From Peromyscus leucopus (Eukaryota > Chordata > Mammalia > Rodentia > Cricetidae): a stretch of 64,000 nt of DNA. Below are positions 46,186 to 56,999 of the stretch, one piece after another. The translations under genes and the position numbers were made by a program. The notes below the pieces were generated by a model. That model made no database searches. It worked only from the letters and a program-made list of their open reading frames with translations, and was not told the DNA's origin. Each line of letters opens with the position of its first letter. The stretch's first letter is position 1. The DNA lies in NCBI RefSeq assembly GCF_004664715.2, contig NC_051069.1:12142501-12206500 (forward strand). Direction: 5' to 3'.

Positions 46186-46268
46186 GGACACCGGAAGTGG
46201 CCAGTCCCCCTCCCCAGGACACCGGAAGTGGCCAGTCCCCCTCCCCAAGGCACCGGAAGTGGCTGGTC
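46182..46268 (+). repeat. Three 31-bp tandem units, each with an ETS-type site
   Basis: The unit ccaggacaccggaagtggcc plus agtccccctcc is repeated with exact 31-base spacing. CCGGAAGT cores start at 46191, 46222 and 46253. The third unit has two changes (aaggcaccgg). ACCGGAAGTG is the consensus for GABPA/ELK-type ETS factors. It lies 2.2 kb upstream of the LARP6 ATG. Confidence 0.85.
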
Positions 46269-46385
46269 TCCCCTCCCAGCCTTGTCTTAAGCACCCTGCA
46301 AAGTTTGGCGCACCACTGAAACATGAGCAAAATTTCTTTAAACAAAACCATGACTTCGGTCTGCAACTGCCATCTTTCCCTGGAG

Positions 46386-48070
46386 TCTTAGGGGCTTGTT
46401 TTTTGTTTGTTTTGTTTTTGTTTGTTCTTTTTTTGTTGTTACTTATTTATTTTTTAAAATTCTTCTCTCAGACACCCTGACCACAGTTTCCTCTCCCTCC
46501 TCCCACTCCTTCCGCTCCCTCCCCCTACCTTCCCTCTCCCCAGATCCACTCCCCTATTTCTCTTTAAGAAAAAAGAAAAAAGAAAAAAAGGGGCAGACCT
46601 CCCAGGGATATCAACTGAACATGGCCTAACAAGTTACAATAAGACTTAGCACAAACCTTCATATCAAGTCTGGATGAGGCAACCCAGGAGTAGGCAAGGG
46701 TCCCAAACATAGGCAAAGAGTCAGAAAGTTAGAGACACCCACACACACACTCCTACTGTTAGGGGTCCCACAAGAACACCAAGCTACACAACCATAACAT
46801 ATATGCAGAGGACCTAGTTCAGACCCATACAGGCTCCATGATCGTCACTTCAGTGTCTGTGAGGCCCTACGAGCCCTGCTTAGTTGATTTGCGGGCCTTG
46901 TTCTTGTGGTGTCCTTGACCCCTGGTCCTACAGCCCTTTCGTCCCCTCTTCTGGGGGGTTCTTCTGGCTCTGCCTAGTGTTTGGCTGTGGGTTTCTGCAT
47001 CTGCTCCCATCAGTTGCTGGATGACACCTCTCTGATGATAACTGGGCTAGGACTGATTGATGAGTATGACAGAATATCATCAGGAATCATTTCATTGACT
47101 CCCCACCCCATCCTGCCTCTGGTTTCTGGCCTTCCAGGCAGTGTCAGGCATGGGCTCCTCCTGTGGTATGGGTCTCAAGTTGAACCAGTCATTGATTTGG
47201 CCACCATGACAGCAGCATGTCTTGCAGGCAGGACAGGTTGTAGGTTGAAGGTTTTGTGGCTGGATTGACTTCCCAGTCTCCCTGCTGGGAGCCTTGCCTG
47301 GTTACAGAAGATGGCCAGTTCAGGCTCTGTATTCCCCATTACTAGGAGACTTCACTAACGTCTTTCTTGTACATTCCAGGGAGTTTCCACTGACCTAGGT
47401 TTCTACATCACTCCCCCCAAAAATCCCCAATTCCAGTCGCCTCTCCCAGTACTCTCTCCCTCTGTTCCTTCTACCCCCACCAGATCCCTCCTGTTCCCAT
47501 CCCCACCCACTCCCAGTCCACCCATGAAATCTGTTCTATTTTCTCTTCCCAGGGAGATCCTTGCACCACCCCACCACAGCCCTCCATGTTACTTAGTCTC
47601 TCTGGGTCCTACTGTAGCATGACTATTCTTTATTTAACAGCTAATGTCCACTTATAAGTGAGTACATACCATGTTTGTCTTTCTGGGTTTGGTTTCTTCA
47701 CTCAGGGTGATTTTTTTTTCTAGATTCATCCATTTGCCTGCAGATTTCATGATGTCATTGTTTTTAATACCTGAGTAATACTCCATTACTGTAAATGGGT
47801 CACATTTTCTATATCCATTCTTCGGTCAAAGGACATCTAGGTTGTTTCCAGCTTCTGCCTATTATGAATAAAGCTGTTATGAACATAGTTGATCAAGTGT
47901 TCTTGTGGTAGGATAGAGCGTCCTTTGGTTTTATGCCCAAGAGTGATATAGCTGGGTTTTGAGGTAGATCAATTCCCAATTTTCTTAGGAACCACCATAT
48001 TGATTTCTATAGTGGTTGTACAAGTTTGCATTCCCACTGACCATGGAGGAGTGTTCATCTTAGGTCCTTG
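46386..48070 (-). mobile_element. 5'-truncated rodent L1 with 3' UTR, A-rich tail and target duplication
   Basis: On the minus strand the element runs from about 48057 to a tail at 46399-46455 (T-rich on the plus strand). The plus strand shows antisense L1 text such as cttataagtgagtacatacc and tattatgaataaagctgtta. The 3' UTR includes the polypurine run characteristic of rodent L1 (46486-46545 on the plus strand as cctccc-type text). Imperfect duplications TCTTAGGGGCTTG (46386-46398) and TCTTAGGTCCTTG (48058-48070) match at 11 of 13 bases. All of ORF1 and most of ORF2 are missing. Confidence 0.88.
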
Positions 48071-48554
48071 TTTTAATAACAAAGTGAGAAACAGCTTTTT
48101 CATTAGCTCCCGAGGATGACACAGAATAGGCAAACGAGACACCACAATAGTTGAGGTTGGGCTGAAGCCAAAAGTCAGCCCTTCAAAGACCTTCCAAGTA
48201 CATGTAAGTTCAATTAGAAATATTTTCATGGTATCTGGCAGGAGAGTTGTAAACCAAGGACCAAGGAATAAGATGTGAATGCAGCAAAATTGGGATGGGT
48301 AGGTGTTAAAGAGAAATCACTCAGAGGTCTAGGGGTGTTTTTATGGATTCGATTTATCATTTGTTTAGGCGTGTGTCGGATACCAGACCCTGGATCACAC
48401 TCAGTTTTGCAAACTGACCAAGGCATAATGAATTAATACCAGGAAATGGAGACAGTCTGGAGAGGCAGGCTGTAATAATAAGGATGCATCCACTACAGTA
48501 AGTACCATAACAGATGGCCAGTAACGCTGTTTTCAAGAATGCCTTGAAACATGG
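48071..48554. other. Intergenic, nothing recognised
   Basis: Short open frames only; no repeat identified. Confidence 0.5.
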
Positions 48555-48893
48555 CTTTATTCGTGTTCATTATGGACACAGGTACTCGCATCTGTAGATG
48601 CTCAAGGTCACCTTGGGTGTTGTTCCTCAGGAGCTGTCCATCTTGTTTAGTATTTGTTTGTTGTTTGTTAGTTTGTTTTGAGGCAGGATCTCTTTTTGGC
48701 CTAGGGCTTACCCATAGAACCAGACTGGCTGGCTAGAAGCCCCAGAGATCCCACATGGACTCCACAGTACTGGGATTACAAGCACAGACACCAAGGCCAG
48801 GCTTTGTCACAGACACACTGGGGGACTGAATACAGCTCCTCATGCCTGGGCAGCAAGCACTGTATCCACAGAGCCACCTGCCCAGCCCTTGGA
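48555..48893 (-). mobile_element. B4 SINE, near full length
   Basis: Plus-strand words cctcaggagctgtccatctt, ttttgaggcaggatctcttt, agtactgggattacaagcac and ccacagagccacctgcccag follow the antisense B4 order end to end. Confidence 0.85.
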
Positions 48894-49438
48894 GTTTACT
48901 TTGAGGGCTCACTCGTGGGCAGCAGTGTATTAAGGGAAAGTGCCCACCAGAGTATTAGACAGGCCTGGACTCAGACATGCCTAATCAATTCTTAGCTCTA
49001 TTATCTCTGAGAATCAGTTGGTTTTTTTTTTTTGTTTGTTTGTTTTTGCTTGTAAAATGGCCTGAATGATCCTCATCTGATCTGATGGAGCTGGGTTCAC
49101 AGATTAAAAGGAGACCATTTGTGGGAAATGTCTAGCCCACACCCCAGCCCAGGTAGATGCTTAGTATGTGGTAGTGGGTGTGGCTTTCTATAGAGAGCTT
49201 TTTCAGGAAACTCCCAGCCGGAATGGGACACACAGACATTATCATTGCTTCATCCATATCTCCCTCCATAGAAAATTAGAAAACTATGGTTCTTATAGTC
49301 GAGGCAGCCTTTCAGAGCCAACTTAATCCCAACTTCACTGGCAAGATGAAGGATTTCTCTGTGCTAATAATACCCAGCACCTTCCTGTAGTTTATTCCCA
49401 ACTTCAATAAGAACTTCAATAAGAACGTATCCATAGGT
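48894..49438. other. Intergenic, nothing recognised
   Basis: A short T/G-rich run lies at 49021-49048. No exon is supported. Confidence 0.5.
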
Positions 49439-49439
49439 A

Positions 49440-49905
49440 TGAGGTTTCTCTTTTGCTTTACTTATTCTTTGGAAATTTCGCATATTTATTCAATGTATCT
49501 TGATCACATTCACCCCTGAATCCCCTCTACCATGAACCCTCCTGCCTTCCTGCTCCCCCTACCCCCTAACCCACTGAGTCCTGTTAGCACTGCCTACTGG
49601 AATATTGACTGACCTGTTGGCTTGACCTTGGTGTGGGCATTGCCAAGGTCACCACAGCTGCAGGGAGTTCACTGATGTAATGGCATGGCATGTCCAGAAG
49701 ACAGCATTTCTCAGCACTCTTTCCCAGTCTCTGGCTCTTATGTCCCTTTCACTTCCTCCTCCAAAATGTTCCCTGAGCCCTGAGGGGGTTGATCCAGATG
49801 TCCCCTTAGGGCTGGGGACTCCAGGCCACTTATTCTCAGCAGTTCTAGTGTGAACTGTCAATCAGTATCTAGTCTCCCTTACTTAATTATACCCCTCTCC
49901 AGTTT
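49440..49905 (-). mobile_element. L1-related fragment (rodent L1 non-coding region)
   Basis: The words atgtccagaagacagcattt, cagtctctggctcttatgtc and caaaatgttccctgagccct recur in rodent L1 untranslated sequence. Orientation is inferred from the T-rich start near 49450. Confidence 0.55.
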
Positions 49906-50534
49906 TAGATGGATACATGCCCAACTAATTAACAATTATATTCCTACAATTGCTTGAATATTGGTATAACTATCAGCCAAGCTTCTAGTATATATGTTGC
50001 CACCCCTGGAAATTCAGAAATGCTCCCCAACCATTTCTCTCCACCCACTGGCTACAGCAGCCATGTCCGGCCCAGATATGGAAATCCCTTGAGCCAAAAG
50101 GAAATTCTAGACCCCTTTGTGTGTTATAATTAGAACCATGATTTGGGAAATCATTCATGTCCCACTTAATCCACTGTCTTTTGAAGTAACTTTCTTACAA
50201 CAGCTTAGATTATATCTCAACTAACACCTAGTATTAATTCTAATACTAAGACATAAATATTAATTCTAAAGTTGAGTGATGTATCAGGGAAGCACCTAGC
50301 TTGGGCCCCAAGATATAATAGTTGCTCAATAAATCAGATATCAACCCTCCAATTTCTAGAATCTGAATTTAAGAAATTTAACAATCCAACTATTTATTGG
50401 ATGCCCAAAATATGAAAATTATATGATAAGAATGATGCTGGATTCCAAAAGGAATGATATGGCTCTCCTGCTAGGACAGGCAGTTATGTTCTCATGGGGA
50501 GTAGATTCTTTATTTCTCCATCTAATTCCTTTAT
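49906..50534. other. Intergenic, AT-rich, nothing recognised
   Basis: No repeat or exon identified. Confidence 0.5.
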
Positions 50535-50549
50535 AAGAATAGAATTGTC

Positions 50550-50705
50550 GGCCGGGCGTTGGTGGCGCACGCCTTTAATCCCAGCACTCGGAGCAGAGCC
50601 AGGCGGATCTTTGTGAGTTCGAGGCCAGCCTGGGCTACCAAGTGAGCTCCAGGAAAGGCGCAAAGCTACACAGAGAAACCCTGTCTCGAAAAAAAAAAAG
50701 AAAGA
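50550..50705 (+). mobile_element. Young cricetid-type B1 SINE with perfect 15-bp duplication
   Basis: The B1 starts ggccgggcgttggtggcgc and ends gagaaaccctgtctcg with an A-rich tail. It carries the extra segment agctccaggaaaggcgcaaag also seen in the copy at 14725. Identical AAGAATAGAATTGTC lies at 50535-50549 and 50706-50720. Confidence 0.96.
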
Positions 50706-50887
50706 AAGAATAGAATTGTCAATGTAATAAATAGAATCCCAGTCTCTCTTGCAAATGGCAGAGGTGGCTGTGGCTTCTGGAAAGCCCTTGGTTACTGTCA
50801 CCCACTCTCTTAAGTCTGAAGTATCCTCCAAACAAAGTAACATGATCCCAAGTTTGGGTCCCACCATTTAAGAAAATGGCACTTTGG

Positions 50888-51065
50888 GGCCAGTGAGATG
50901 GCTCGGTGGGTATCAGTGCTGGCTGCCAAGCCTGGTGACCTGAGTCATCCCCAGAACCCACACGGTGGAAGGAGAGAACTGACCCTGCGTGTTGACCACT
51001 GATCTCCATGCATGCCACGTCACAATGTGTAACCTCCTCCTCCACTAAGTAAATGCAAAAATAAA
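50888..51065 (+). mobile_element. B3 SINE
   Basis: ggggccagtgagatggctcgg, ccccagaacccacacggtgg and an A-rich tail with aataaaaat. Confidence 0.88.
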
Positions 51066-51129
51066 AATACCACATTGTTATTTGAGCATGAGTTTCCTTG
51101 GTGCATGCAGTATGGTTTCATATACAATG

Positions 51130-51430
51130 TCCTCCATATAATCAAGTGTTTGAACACTTTCTTCCAAGGTGGTGGCACTGTTTGGGGAGGTTGTGGAATC
51201 TTTTAGAGGTGGAGCCTAGCTAGAGGAAGTGAGTTTCTGAGGGTAAGGGGCACCCAGGGTCATAAGAAGCCCCTGTGTCTCTTTACTACCTTGCTGGTGG
51301 CTGTCCTGACTTTGACCCTTGCATGCTGCCTTGCCTTGTCACCATGACAGGTTAGATCCCTTCCAGCCACGAACCAAAGTAAGTTCCTTCCCATCAAGTC
51401 ATGCTGTTGGGTAGTTCGTCCCAGCACGGA
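51130..51430. mobile_element. Old rodent dispersed repeat
   Basis: ggaggttgtggaatctttta, gtggagcctagctagaggaag and the following layout recur in rodent repeats (possibly MaLR-related). Family uncertain. Confidence 0.45.
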
Positions 51431-51784
51431 GAAAGCAGCTGGTTCAGTGTAGAGCTGTACTGTTTTAGCACCTATGTCAGCGCATGCGTTCAAACTTGGC
51501 CTATAATTTTTGCCTAGCAGCTAAGGACTGGTTGACCAGGACAGCGGGGAGGGTGATGTGTTAGAAGTAAATGGATCCTGTAGGGTACAAGGTGAATACC
51601 TAGGCAAAGGTATTCATTCTTTCACTGAGGGAAAGCCTGAAGAGCTGGTATAAACCTGGACCACATAGATCAAGAGGAACAACTTGTCCATTATGGGCAG
51701 AAAGGAGATCCCATCTCCGGCCAGCCAATCCCTGGGAAACACACAACAGCCAATGTGATGCCTTGATCAGGATGTGGACTGTTA

Positions 51785-51955
51785 GGTCAAGGATTCTTGG
51801 CTTTGACTGGACATTAGAATTACCTGGAAAGTTTAAAAATTTTTTGTATACTCTGTTCGATTAAATTCTTGGGGGTTAGCTTCAGGCATCAAGCGTCTGG
51901 CCTAGCTTTCAAACTGAGTCTATACACAGACAGGTTAAGAATATCTGTGCCAGAA
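51785..51955. mobile_element. MER5-like hAT MITE, old
   Basis: ggacattagaattacctgga and ttaagaatatctgtgccaga fit the mammal-wide MER5-type pattern loosely. Confidence 0.45.
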
Positions 51956-52151
51956 CCTTCATGCTCAAATTCCTACATATCTGGGGTTTAGTTATGGGTT
52001 CTCTAGACTTCAAGATGCAACTAACCAGAATTAGTTCAAGCCCAGGGTCTTCCTAGAATTTACTGAGACATTGGGAAATTCCAGAATGAATTTCTCTGGT
52101 GTATTATGTCACCTTTGAAAAATTACAAAAGCAAATAAAATCCTATCTCTG

Positions 52152-52375
52152 GGCTGGTAAGACGGCTCAGAAGATAAAGGGACTTGCCTCTAAGCCTGAA
52201 GGCCTGAGCTAGATCGCTGGGACCCATTCTGTAGACGGAAAGAACTGACTCCCATGAGTTATCGTTCCCTGAACTGACTTCTACACAACTGTTGTGACAT
52301 GCTTGTACACACACACAAACACACACACAATTATGTATTTGTCATTTAAATGTAATTAAATTAAAAGAAAAATCC
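52152..52375 (+). mobile_element. B3 SINE
   Basis: gggctggtaagacggctcag, gggacccattctgtagacgg and a CA-containing, A-rich tail. Confidence 0.85.
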
Positions 52376-52379
52376 CATC

Positions 52380-52924
52380 TCTTCTTTATTCTGGTGTGGA
52401 AAAAATGACCCCAAAATGAAAGTCTTAGGAGGAACCCGAACCGTGGCTTCTGCTAAGGTCTGCATGGACTTGGCATTTTCTGGGAACTGCTAAGCAAATT
52501 CTGAAAACTTCACAGGAGACACTGAATACTCACCCCAGGGCTGGGGCAGCCAGGCACCACAAGCCTAACCGGCTAACAAAGCCGCCACTGTTAGAAAGGA
52601 TGCATGACTCGGGGCTCAGATCAGGGTCCGACACGCGCCTGTTTGCCTGAAGGGACATACCTAGCCTTGTTGACAGCCCGTGTTTATGGATCCGAGTCCC
52701 ATTGGAAGTCTAGGGGACTACATCAAAGAAAGAGCTGTTTCTCTGTAACCCTTGCAAACTTACTGAACAGAAAGAATCCGACTTTGGAACTCCAGCAATT
52801 GAGCTTAGACATGGAGCATGCTCAGCTAGGGTGGTAAAGGAAGTCACCAATGGCGATCAGTTAAACTTGAGCGCTTGTAAAGGGAGTGGCCCACAGATCC
52901 CTGGGCAGTTCTTCTGAGCGTGGG
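52380..52924. other. Intergenic, nothing recognised
   Basis: No repeat, RNA gene or exon supported. Confidence 0.5.
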
Positions 52925-53380
52925 TACTTTTCTAGTTTCGTTTCTGATGCTGTGACAAATACCCTGACCAAAGGCAGTTCAGGGAACGAAAGAGTTTATT
53001 TCAGTTCACAATACCAGGTTACAGTCCAGGAAGCCCAGGAAGAAACTCAAGGCAAGAAATTAAAAGCAGGCATGCTTGCTAATCCACACAGCACTGCCTC
53101 TGACCAAGGAACTAACTTCACAGCCAAAGAAATACAGTGGGACCTGTTGAAGATATTACTTGCTGGCTGACAGGCAGGCTTATGTTCATATAACTCTCTT
53201 AAACAGTCCAGGACTAACTGCCTAAGGAATGGTGCCCCCCACTGTGGGCTGGATTGTCCTCTATAAATTAATAATCAAGAAACTCCCCCCACAGGTCAAT
53301 CTGATCTAGGAAACTCCTCGATTGAAATTCTCTTTGAAGGTTATTTCTAGATTGTATCAGGTTGATGGCAAAAGCCTATC
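52925..53380. mobile_element. Rodent dispersed repeat (same broad family as 3430-3830)
   Basis: ttctgatgctgtgacaaata, gagtttatttcagttcacaa and aatggtgccccccactgtgg recur in this rodent repeat. The solo LTR at 53388 inserted at its end. Confidence 0.55.
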
Positions 53381-53387
53381 AGAACAG

Positions 53388-53776
53388 TGCTGTGGGATGG
53401 TCTGTATGTCAAATTGCTCTGATTGGTCAATAAATAAAACACTGATTGGCCAATGGGTAGGCAGGAAGTATAGGTGGGACTAACAGAGAGGAGAAAAGAA
53501 AGAACAGGAAGGCGGAAGGGGTCACTGCCAGCTGCTGCCATGACAAGCAGCATGTGAAGATGACGGTAAGCCGCGAGCCACGTGGCAAGGTATAGATTTA
53601 TGGAAATGGATTAATTTAAGCTGTAAGAACAGTTAGCAAGAAGTCTGCCATGGCCATACAGTTGGTAAGCAATATAAGTCTCTGTGTTTACTTGGTTGGG
53701 TCTGAGCGGCTGTGGGACAAAGCAGGTGACAAAGATTTGTCCTGACTGTGGGCAAGGCAGGAAAACTCTAGCTACA
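53388..53776 (+). mobile_element. Solo LTR with perfect 6-bp target duplication
   Basis: This 389-bp LTR begins TGCTGTGGGATGG and ends CTCTAGCTACA. Identical GAACAG lies at 53382-53387 and 53777-53782. It closely matches the copy at 5222-5609. It contains caataaataaaacactgattgg, a likely LTR polyadenylation signal. No internal retroviral region remains, so the pair of LTRs has recombined. Confidence 0.95.
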
Positions 53777-53782
53777 GAACAG

Positions 53783-54489
53783 ATTATTTAGGACATAACC
53801 AGGTGAGAAGGGTAGGTGGAAAGGCCTGAAAACCCCACTCAAAAGAGGAAGTGCCTCCTCATCGGTCCTCAGGCTCATTGGATGATTGGTCTCTGAGAGG
53901 ATGAGGAGAAGTTGAAGTTGAGAAGGGTGGTGGAGTTGGTCTGAACTCTGGGTCAACTCGGTGTCAGGTCCGACCTAAAGGAAACCTGGGCTGGGGATTC
54001 GGTGATAGGCTTAAGGAAGATTGGGTGCTTTGTTGTTAAGGATTCTGCTGGTGACTGGTCTAGGCTGGAATTCTGAAGAACCAGGTGAGGTTTCTATTCT
54101 ATCTCAGCGCTCTCTCCGCCTTCTTTCTCCTGCCTCCAGAGGAAGGTCTCTCTGGGATGCCAACTGAGTCACATGGGCCAGACTTTGTGAAGGGAATCCT
54201 TATTTCAGTTTTCCATGAGCGAGGCTGTGAGGAGTACAATGAGGTACCAAAGGCAAGAACAGTTAGACAAGAGGCGCTTCCTCAGGAGGAACATCCCAAA
54301 GCATGATGGGATTTGCCCGCCCTGCACCCCTGGCGGCCCCCCCCCCCCGCCCACTGCAGGGAAGACAGGGAGGAATGACTATTAAATGTGGTCTCCTCTA
54401 GTCCCTGCAGCCATCCCAAAGAGATATTGTTGGGTAGCTGAAGCTCAGCAAATCTGAGCACCACGAGGGGTTAGTTTTTGTTCCCGACA
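53783..54489. other. Intergenic with a C-rich run
   Basis: A C-run of about 13 lies near 54338-54350. A plus-strand open frame at 54085-54306 has no domain I recognise. Confidence 0.5.
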
Positions 54490-54640
54490 AAGCATCAAAA
54501 CAACACAATGTAAGAAAGGGAATGTTTACTTGAGTTGTGGGTTTCAAGGCTCCAGTCCATCGTGGCAGCAGGGTGAGGCAAGATGAACAGCTCACCTCAG
54601 CGGCCAGGTATCAAAAGAGTGAGAGAATGTCTATACAGTG

Positions 54641-54730
54641 CGTCTCCTCCCTCTCCTCCCCTCCCCCTCCTCTCTCTTGTCTCTCTTTCTTCCCCTCCTC
54701 CCCTTCTTCCTCTCCTCCTCTTCCATTCCC
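54641..54730 (+). repeat. Polypyrimidine tract
   Basis: Nearly 90 bases of C and T with few interruptions (ctcctccc, cttcttcc-type units). This composition can adopt triplex (H-DNA) structure. It sits within a diverged rodent repeat at about 54490-54845. Confidence 0.85.
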
Positions 54731-54849
54731 TTTGGGACTCTAGACTGTTGGATGGTGCCACCCTCATTCAGGACACATCTTCCCTTGTTAAATTCTTTCT
54801 GGAAATGTCCTCACAGACACACTCTGATGTCTACTTTATCAATCTAGAC

Positions 54850-55073
54850 CAGTGGTTCTCAACTTTTCTAATGCTGTGACCCTTTAATACAGTTCCTCAT
54901 ATTGTGGTGACTCCCCAGCCATAACATTATTTTCATTGCTACTTCATAACTGTGGTTTTGCTACCATTATAAATCCTAATGTAAATATCGGATATGCAGC
55001 ATGGCTTGGGCGACCCCTGTGAACAGTCATTCATCCTGCCAAAGGGTCGTGGCCCATAGGTTGAGAACCAACT
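54850..55073 (+). mobile_element. Rodent hAT MITE (URR1-like)
   Basis: It starts cagtggttctcaacttttct and ends ataggttgagaacca, giving the inverted termini of the family. The interior includes gctgtgaccctttaatacag and gggcgacccctgtgaacag. Flanks (atctagac, ctttaggc) match at 5 of 8 positions, a decayed duplication. It is the sense-oriented counterpart of 45285-45516. Confidence 0.85.
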
Positions 55074-55079
55074 TTAGGC

Positions 55080-56000
55080 ACTTCTCAATCCAATCAGGAT
55101 GACCCACTGTACTTGCTAAAGATTGTGTGACTGGAATTGACACAGCATAGATTTATAATCATGTTAGCCAACATCCAACCATCACTTTTCCAATGAGATG
55201 ACCATGGAGCATTCTTTTGAAGACACCATGAGACAAAGGTGTGGAAGATCTCAGAATTGGGGACATTATGAAATCAAGGTGAAAGAGATAATCATGTCTG
55301 CCATACTCTTCGAAGAGAACTGGAAATAATTTCTCTACTGCAGCTGCCATCTGCATTATTTTGAGACTAGCACGGGGTCATGCCTCCTGGAGCCATTCTG
55401 AAGGGTCCGAAGTAGAAGTGGCAGCATGCGCTCGAAGACTCCACAATGTCATCTCTGTTTTACACATCCCAGATGCTGCAGCCCTCTCCTTTCTCAGCAT
55501 TGGCTGTGGACTTGAAAGCATTGTGTTCTTCCTTCTCTTTGGCTTGATTGTCCTTTGCCCTGGGAGGAAGGGAGGGGTGATAACAGCCTGAAGGGTGGTC
55601 AGACTGTCCCATTTTGTAAGCTCTAGCCACAGTGCTAAAGAAAACTTACAGCATGTTTTTATCCAGTGAGGAAAACATGTTATGTTCTGCATTCTTGCAT
55701 AACCATGAAACATCTGGTGTAACTTAGCTGAAAATTTCCTTCCAGTGTCACATTTGGGCTAAATGATACAGAGACATTTCCACCCTGACCATAAGAGACA
55801 ACAGCATTAGACTCATTATCACGTGTGTTTGGTCATACCCACTAGGGAATCTCCCAGGGCAGCGATGCAGTACTTCTCAACGAGAACTCATTGTCTCTAA
55901 GTCACATCACACCACCCCTGATAAATGGGCAGGGCCCAGAAAATGGAATGTAGGCATTTAAAGGCAAGTGGCAAACACTTCTGAGGGCTTGGCCAGGACT
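55080..56000. other. Intergenic, nothing recognised
   Basis: Short open frames only on both strands. Confidence 0.5.
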
Positions 56001-56004
56001 CTTC

Positions 56005-56273
56005 AGTGCTTCCAACTGGTTCTTCTCAAACTTGAATGTGATCCAGAAGCCCTCTTAAAACTCAGATCCTGTGCCTGGCAAGATGGCTCAGTCAGCAAAG
56101 TGCTTGCCTTAAAAGAATAAGGATCTGAGCTTGGTCCTCAGCACCGAAATGCAATCTGGGTGTGGTTACAAAGGCTAGTAATGGCAGAACACGGGAAGGC
56201 CGAGTCAGACGAGATTCTGGCTCAGTCACTCCAGCTGAATCAATTCCGGGGGAGGGGGGGGGGGGGGGGGGGG

Positions 56274-56317
<44 letters not shown>

Positions 56318-56445
56318 AGATCCTGGCTCTCATTCTGAGTCTCAGATTCAGTAAGTCTAAGAACTTGATGAATCTGTTTTTCTACCAAGATCCCAGGTGA
56401 TGCTGATGTTACGGGTCTGGGGACCATGTGTTAAGAATCACTTTA
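56005..56445. mobile_element. MER5-type hAT MITE split by a SINE
   Basis: The left part (ggttcttctcaaacttgaatg) and right part (tctcagattcagtaagtcta, ccaggtgatgctgatgttac) make up one old MER5 copy, interrupted by the SINE at 56072-56313. Confidence 0.75.
56072..56313 (+). mobile_element. B3/B4-type SINE with G-tract and (CA)n, perfect 12-bp duplication
   Basis: The head tgcctggcaagatggctcag follows ACTCAGATCCTG at 56060-56071, repeated exactly at 56314-56325. The 3' part contains a G-run broken by one A and one C (56249-56275) and then about 19 CA units. Confidence 0.9.
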
Positions 56446-56449
56446 AACT

Positions 56450-56999
56450 TGGGACAATCAAATCATTGAATCTGACTGGCAAAACCTCCCCTGTGTCATA
56501 ATGTGTTGTCCTGTGCTTTGCTTTTCCAAATGGGTAAGAGTTGAAATTACAATGACCCTTCTTCACCATTGCAGATGTGAGTATACTTTGATACCAACTT
56601 GGTAGTTAAAAAAAAAGTCAGTAAATAAGTATCAACACCATTGAATAAATCTCAAGTGTAGGTATCTCTTAGAAAAAAAAAACCAGAAATGAAAGATACA
56701 GCAATAATAAGCAATGTTAAGGTAATTGGTCGTTATATGTCAGTTTGCAACACTACAATTGAGTCGCCTGGGTTATGGCTCAGACCTTCTGAAGGAGATC
56801 CCACTGCCTTTACATTGCATCACACTGCTCCCTAAAGCACAGAATGCTAGACATATGGACATCATATGCGTATGCAACAGTCCATGAATTACAGTAACCC
56901 TCCATAGTGGAATATTATGCCACCAGCAAAGTACTTGGGGAAAGATTTTAATGACTAGATAAAAAGCTGGTGGTATTTTACTCAGTGGAGAGCCCAGGA
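56450..56999. other. Intergenic, AT-rich, nothing recognised
   Basis: An old L1-like stretch may be present near 56820-56960 (ccatagtggaatattatgcc), but the match is short. Confidence 0.45.
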
